Source of the DNA: Flammeovirgaceae bacterium UBA5585
Lineage (GTDB): Bacteria > Bacteroidota > Bacteroidia > Cytophagales > Cyclobacteriaceae
Assembly: GCA_002425185.1 (NCBI GenBank)
Contig: DILT01000013.1
Span: forward strand, 612,221-676,220
Direction of reading: 5' to 3'
Length of the DNA stretch: 64,000 nt
Shown: positions 61,296 through 64,000 of the stretch, piece after piece
Position numbering within the stretch: the stretch's first letter is position 1
How the letters are laid out: each line of letters begins with the position of its first letter
Program-made: the position numbers and the translations under genes
Notes under the pieces: model-generated
Seen by the model: only the letters and a program-made list of their open reading frames with translations
What the model was told of the DNA's origin: nothing
The model's database searches: none

Positions 61296-61516
61296 TGTGG
61301 TACCATAGCGATTTGACCTCAACTGAACTGAGGGCACTGATGCGTGAATCAAGAGCTAGATTTGCCGGCAATCTTCGTTTAAAAATTTATGGCACATTAA
61401 AATGTTTTTCAGGAAAGCGAATGAAGCGGACAAACCGGGTGTTTTTTGAAAGCGAGGAGGAGGCTTTAACCCTTGGGTTCAGACCTTGCAAGAATTGCTT
61501 GCTGAACTATAGCTAA
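61295..61516 (+). CDS. Ada-like metal-binding domain protein
   Basis: 73 residues equal to the N-terminal metal-binding module of the Ada methyltransferase, as a free-standing protein. The conserved order IYGTLKC, NRVFFESEEEALTLGFRPCKNC is present. Cysteines 37, 65 and 68 correspond to three of the four zinc ligands of Ada; the fourth is Lys41. This CxSGKRM form seems normal for the small Bacteroidota subfamily, so it may sense or bind without methyl transfer. No AraC or methyltransferase domain follows. Next to an AlkA-type glycosylase gene. Confidence 0.8.
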   Translation: MWYHSDLTSTELRALMRESRARFAGNLRLKIYGTLKCFSGKRMKRTNRVFFESEEEALTLGFRPCKNCLLNYS

Positions 61517-61564
61517 GGGTTATTGAAATTGTTAATTTGATGGCGCTTCTTAACCATTGTATCT

Positions 61565-62164
61565 ATGCGCATCATTCTTATCGGCTCTAATGGAACCATT
61601 GGCAGCCATGTGGCATCCGAACTTGAAAAGCGGCATGACGTTATTCGCGCCAGCGCCAACAAGGGTCCGCTAAAAGTCAATATCACTTCTGCCTCTTCAA
61701 TCCGAAGTATGTACAAGTTTGTGGGAAAGTTTGATGCGGTAGTGTGCACCGCAGGCACAGCCTACCTGGGCCCGTTTCATGCCATGAAGGAAAAAGATTT
61801 TTACCTGGGTATTAAAAGTAAATTGATGGGGCAGGTAAACCTGGTGATGTTGGGGAAAAACAAAATCAACGAAGGCGGGTCATTCACACTCACTACCGGC
61901 ATTTTGTATCGGGATCCCATTCGCGAGGGTGCAGCACTGAGCATGGTAAACAATGCTGTTCATGGGTTTGTATTGGGTTCGGCAATTGAATTGAGGAAAA
62001 ATGTGCGCATCAATGCTGTCAGTCCGGGACTGGTGGAGGATTCCGCTGCACAATTGAGTTCGTATTTTCCCGGCCATATTCCTGTGCCCATGTGGAAAGT
62101 AGTTCAGGGGTATGTGAAAAGTGTTGAAGGATTTGGTACCGGTATGGTGATTGAGGCTATATAA
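61565..62164 (+). CDS. Short-chain dehydrogenase/reductase
   Basis: 199 residues, a compact SDR. The cofactor loop is LIGSNGTIGSHVASEL (about 4-19). The NAG motif equivalent is CTAGTAYLG; the active-site Tyr/Lys region is not in the usual YxxxK form here (SMVNNAVHGFV), as in the short SDR subfamily of similar length in many bacteria. Catalytic mode and substrate are therefore uncertain. A terminator follows. Confidence 0.8.
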   Translation: MRIILIGSNGTIGSHVASELEKRHDVIRASANKGPLKVNITSASSIRSMYKFVGKFDAVVCTAGTAYLGPFHAMKEKDFYLGIKSKLMGQVNLVMLGKNKINEGGSFTLTTGILYRDPIREGAALSMVNNAVHGFVLGSAIELRKNVRINAVSPGLVEDSAAQLSSYFPGHIPVPMWKVVQGYVKSVEGFGTGMVIEAI

Positions 62165-62165
62165 A

Positions 62166-62189
62166 AAAGGCCCGCTGCAGCAGGCCTTT
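62166..62189. terminator. Bidirectional terminator between SDR and GerW-like genes
   Basis: AAAGGCC/GGCCTTT arms with an inner GCTGCAGC palindrome; only one C-A mismatch interrupts the stem. A/T runs flank both sides. Confidence 0.75.
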
Positions 62190-62210
62190 AGGAACAATTT
62201 TAAAGTGCTT

Positions 62211-62561
62211 TTAATTTTTGCTCGCCATAAACTTTTCAAGCAAGTCAGGCACTTTTTCAAATACAGCTGATAGCCCTTTGTTTTGGTGGGCATTGATAAA
62301 GGTAATTTGATCGCCACGGGTTACCAGAAAACCAATAGGATCGATACCCAGCCCGGCACCGGCTCCACCCCCTTCGCCTTGTCCTTCTTTTGGAGAGTTT
62401 CCGCCACCACCACCACTGCCAAAGCCAAGCCCTACCCGGATAACCGGCACACAGGTAAATTCACCTAACTGAAAAGAATCACCCACAACCGTTTCAGTTT
62501 TTGCCTCCCGCTGAATGAACTCAGTCAACTGCTGGAGAAGTTTTTCAAAATTCATTTCCAT
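62211..62561 (-). CDS. GerW/YtfJ family protein
   Basis: 116 residues with the family order: an N-terminal amphipathic helix, VVGDSFQLGEFTCVPVIRVGLGFGSG, a Gly-rich linker, and GIDPIGFLVTRGDQITFI near the C-terminus. YtfJ (GerW) is known from spore-forming Bacillota and also occurs in non-sporulating bacteria; its general role is unknown. The upstream gene (4-base gap) is a YtfI-like DUF2953 protein, the same neighbour as in Bacillus, which supports a shared ancient function. Confidence 0.88.
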   Translation of the reverse strand: MEMNFEKLLQQLTEFIQREAKTETVVGDSFQLGEFTCVPVIRVGLGFGSGGGGGNSPKEGQGEGGGAGAGLGIDPIGFLVTRGDQITFINAHQNKGLSAVFEKVPDLLEKFMASKN

Positions 62562-62565
62562 AGTT

Positions 62566-63090
62566 TTATTTTTTAGTTAGAAACTGAAGAAAAATCCATA
62601 GTATTGAAAGAGGTCGGTTAAGGACTTCCAGATGAAAGTACACCCGACCTTCAAAATTTGTTTGTACAAGAAATGGACCCTGGCTCACCATCAAACAAAC
62701 CGGAGTAAGCTTTGCATTCAAGGTAACATCATCCGTATCCATCAGCAGCGTGCAGCGCTTGATGGTGAAACTTCGAATAATTCTTTTCACCAGAAAACCC
62801 CATGCGGAAATGGGCTTCCTGAATCCATGATTTTTCCTTTTTTTATTGACAAGTTTTTTCGTTTCCGGTTTCTCATTCTTTTCTTTCTTCCGGCCGGTGA
62901 GGGGAACCAGAAAGCCGAGAAGTTTCAACTGGGGTTTCAGGGTTGAGGGGTCAACAAAAAATTGGAATGTCGGAAATTGCCGTACTTCATAACGCTGTTC
63001 GTCAGTGTCGATGTAGAGTACAATTGGAGTAATAAGGAACCCAAGCAGCAGCAGAAACAGGATTCCAACAATCATTAGTACAACCCACAT
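62566..63090 (-). CDS. DUF2953/YtfI-like membrane-anchored protein
   Basis: 174 residues. One N-terminal hydrophobic segment (about 2-24), then a beta-strand-rich part with a basic linker (about 68-90) and a C-terminal amphipathic region that may associate with the membrane. It resembles DUF2953 (YtfI) in size, anchor and position before the GerW/YtfJ gene. Sequence similarity by eye is modest, so the call rests partly on context. Confidence 0.55.
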   Translation of the reverse strand: MWVVLMIVGILFLLLLGFLITPIVLYIDTDEQRYEVRQFPTFQFFVDPSTLKPQLKLLGFLVPLTGRKKEKNEKPETKKLVNKKRKNHGFRKPISAWGFLVKRIIRSFTIKRCTLLMDTDDVTLNAKLTPVCLMVSQGPFLVQTNFEGRVYFHLEVLNRPLSILWIFLQFLTKK

Positions 63091-63195
63091 ACTTCAATCC
63101 TTGAATTGAATGGGAAAGCTAATGGTTGAACTAATTGCGCGCCATGACGATATGCGTGGCACGTTATGATTTTGGTCAGCATTTTAACGCAGTTC

Positions 63196-64000
63196 TTAAC
63201 GAGTAAGGCCTTCAGTTTTTGTTAAAAACTGATCGATGTGTGTGAGCACCGATGTTGTAGAAATGTTGGTAAGGCATGCAAAATCACCCCGATGGCATGT
63301 TTTTGTGCCAAAAACTGAGCATGGCCTGCAGGGTAACTCATTGCGGCTGATTTGAAGGATGCTTTCTTTACCTTTTCCATAAGGAGCAAAGCCTACATCA
63401 GGATGGGTTCCTCCCCAGATAGACAAAAGGGGTGTACCGGAAAGTGCTGCCAGATGCATGTTGGACGAGTCGGTGCAGATCATCAAATCCAATTGTTGCA
63501 TGAGGGCAATTTCCTGTTGCAGCTTTAATTGACCGGCAACCACAATGCAATGCTCCGGAAAGAGTTCGTGAAGGTCGTTGAAATAATCAATTTCTGTTTC
63601 CCCTCCGCCAAAAAGAAAAATTTTGGCCGCATATTTTTTGATTAATGAATCGATTAAAGCCGGGTAGTTGGAAATCGGCCAGATTTTAGATGGATGCAGG
63701 GCAAAGGGTGCAACTCCAATCCAACGATCATTTTTATCGAGCTTATTTTTATTGAGCCAATCGGATAGTATTGTTTTTGATTCTACCGAGGGAATTAAAT
63801 AGGGTCCGGGAACAATAGGAAAATCAAAACCGGCCCGCTGCAAAACTTCGTGGTAGCGCTCAACCGTGTGGGGCAGGGGATTAACAATTTTTCTCTCTTT
63901 TCTAACAAAGGCTTTTTTTTCTGAACGGCCTTTTTTGAAAACCAGCACTTTTTGTCCGGCCAGTTTGAACAAGCTTCGCAATACCATGGTGCGCACATGA
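63196..64000 (-). CDS. Glycosyltransferase family 9 (ADP-heptose:LPS heptosyltransferase-like), 5' end cut by window
   Basis: The frame is open to the window edge; about 268 residues are visible of the usual ~340, so the N-terminal part lies outside. Family 9 motifs: GVAPFALHPSKIWPISNYPALI, FLFGGGETEIDYF, and CTDSSNMHLAALSGTPLLSIWGGTHPDVGFAPYG near the C-terminus. A cysteine-containing stretch (LPCRPCSVFGTKTCHRGDFAC) is typical for this group. It adds heptose or another sugar to the LPS core at the inner membrane's inner face. Confidence 0.87.
   Translation of the reverse strand, partial: HVRTMVLRSLFKLAGQKVLVFKKGRSEKKAFVRKERKIVNPLPHTVERYHEVLQRAGFDFPIVPGPYLIPSVESKTILSDWLNKNKLDKNDRWIGVAPFALHPSKIWPISNYPALIDSLIKKYAAKIFLFGGGETEIDYFNDLHELFPEHCIVVAGQLKLQQEIALMQQLDLMICTDSSNMHLAALSGTPLLSIWGGTHPDVGFAPYGKGKESILQISRNELPCRPCSVFGTKTCHRGDFACLTNISTTSVLTHIDQFLTKTEGLTR

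Noticed and set aside
61212..61516. Frameshifted single gene combining the leader ORF and the Ada-like domain
   Set aside because: The Ada-like protein has a typical N-terminus (MWYHSDLT...) of its own, so no missing part needs to be supplied.
1..64000. CRISPR arrays, tRNA or rRNA genes, insertion sequences, prophage
   Set aside because: By eye I found no regularly spaced repeats, no cloverleaf with TTCRA-type loops, no transposase or integrase motifs and no rRNA-like sequence. A covariance-model search (tRNAscan, Infernal) would be needed to exclude small RNAs.

Overview
The window looks like chromosomal DNA of a Bacteroidota bacterium, most likely order Cytophagales. The evidence is a SusC/SusD pair, DUF4286, DUF4270 and DUF5690 proteins, secreted proteins with Bacteroidota-type signal peptides and lipoboxes, a TAnnTTTG-type promoter box, and base composition in the mid-40s % GC judged by eye. 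The genus assignment is inference. Gene density is high. I see no rRNA, tRNA, CRISPR array, insertion sequence or phage gene.

Layout. 0-2.4 kb: the end of a glycan/lipid A modification operon (GT2 tail, LAB_N protein, ArnT-like GT39). 2.5-3.3 kb: an SSAT-like acetyltransferase and a DUF4286 protein. 3.3-19.3 kb: the most interesting part, a phosphonate/phosphoester locus. It holds an HD oxygenase with the full PhnZ residue set, a PhnX-like HAD enzyme with the Schiff-base lysine position kept, a TIGR03364-type FAD oxidase of the aminophosphonate-associated family, a DUF5690 MFS transporter, a PHP phosphatase-like protein, an XRE-cupin regulator, a SusC/SusD outer-membrane import pair, and an operon of three exported phosphatases/phosphoesterases. 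Two similar 17-bp inverted repeats (GTTTAC-N5-GTAAAC type) sit before the regulator gene and before susC and are candidate operators. No PhnY, PhnW, PhnCDE or C-P lyase gene is in the window. The combination suggests that exported phosphatases and a SusCD importer feed C-P bond cleavage inside the cell.

19.3-35 kb is mainly housekeeping: an AlaDH/PNT-family dehydrogenase, an ICMT-like methyltransferase, divergent gltX and glnS, ridA, a stand-alone 3HCDH C-terminal domain protein, glmS with DUF4270 and a half-length glycogen synthase, then divergent panC-panD-flippase, a YugP-like metallopeptidase and an acyl-CoA dehydrogenase. 35-50.6 kb is mixed metabolism, regulation and envelope: M28 and M24 peptidases, an AraC regulator with a membrane domain, a zinc alcohol dehydrogenase, a Crp/Fnr regulator with a FAD monooxygenase, a serine hydrolase, an AspT-type transporter, an acyltransferase, and the beta-helix/di-heme cytochrome pair (TIGR03805/TIGR03806).

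50.6-64 kb: a diverged GroES-like protein; a second outer-membrane locus (anchored protein, beta-barrel protein, internally duplicated PAP2/haloperoxidase-like protein, FecA-like TonB receptor); an interspersed repeat; an RmuC-like coiled-coil nuclease; ornithine aminotransferase; alkylation-repair genes (AlkA type and an Ada-like metal-binding domain); an SDR; a YtfI/YtfJ (DUF2953/GerW) pair in a non-sporulating lineage; and the tail of a family 9 glycosyltransferase cut by the window edge. Intergenic gaps are short; the largest (9336-9645) lies before susC and holds the operator candidates.
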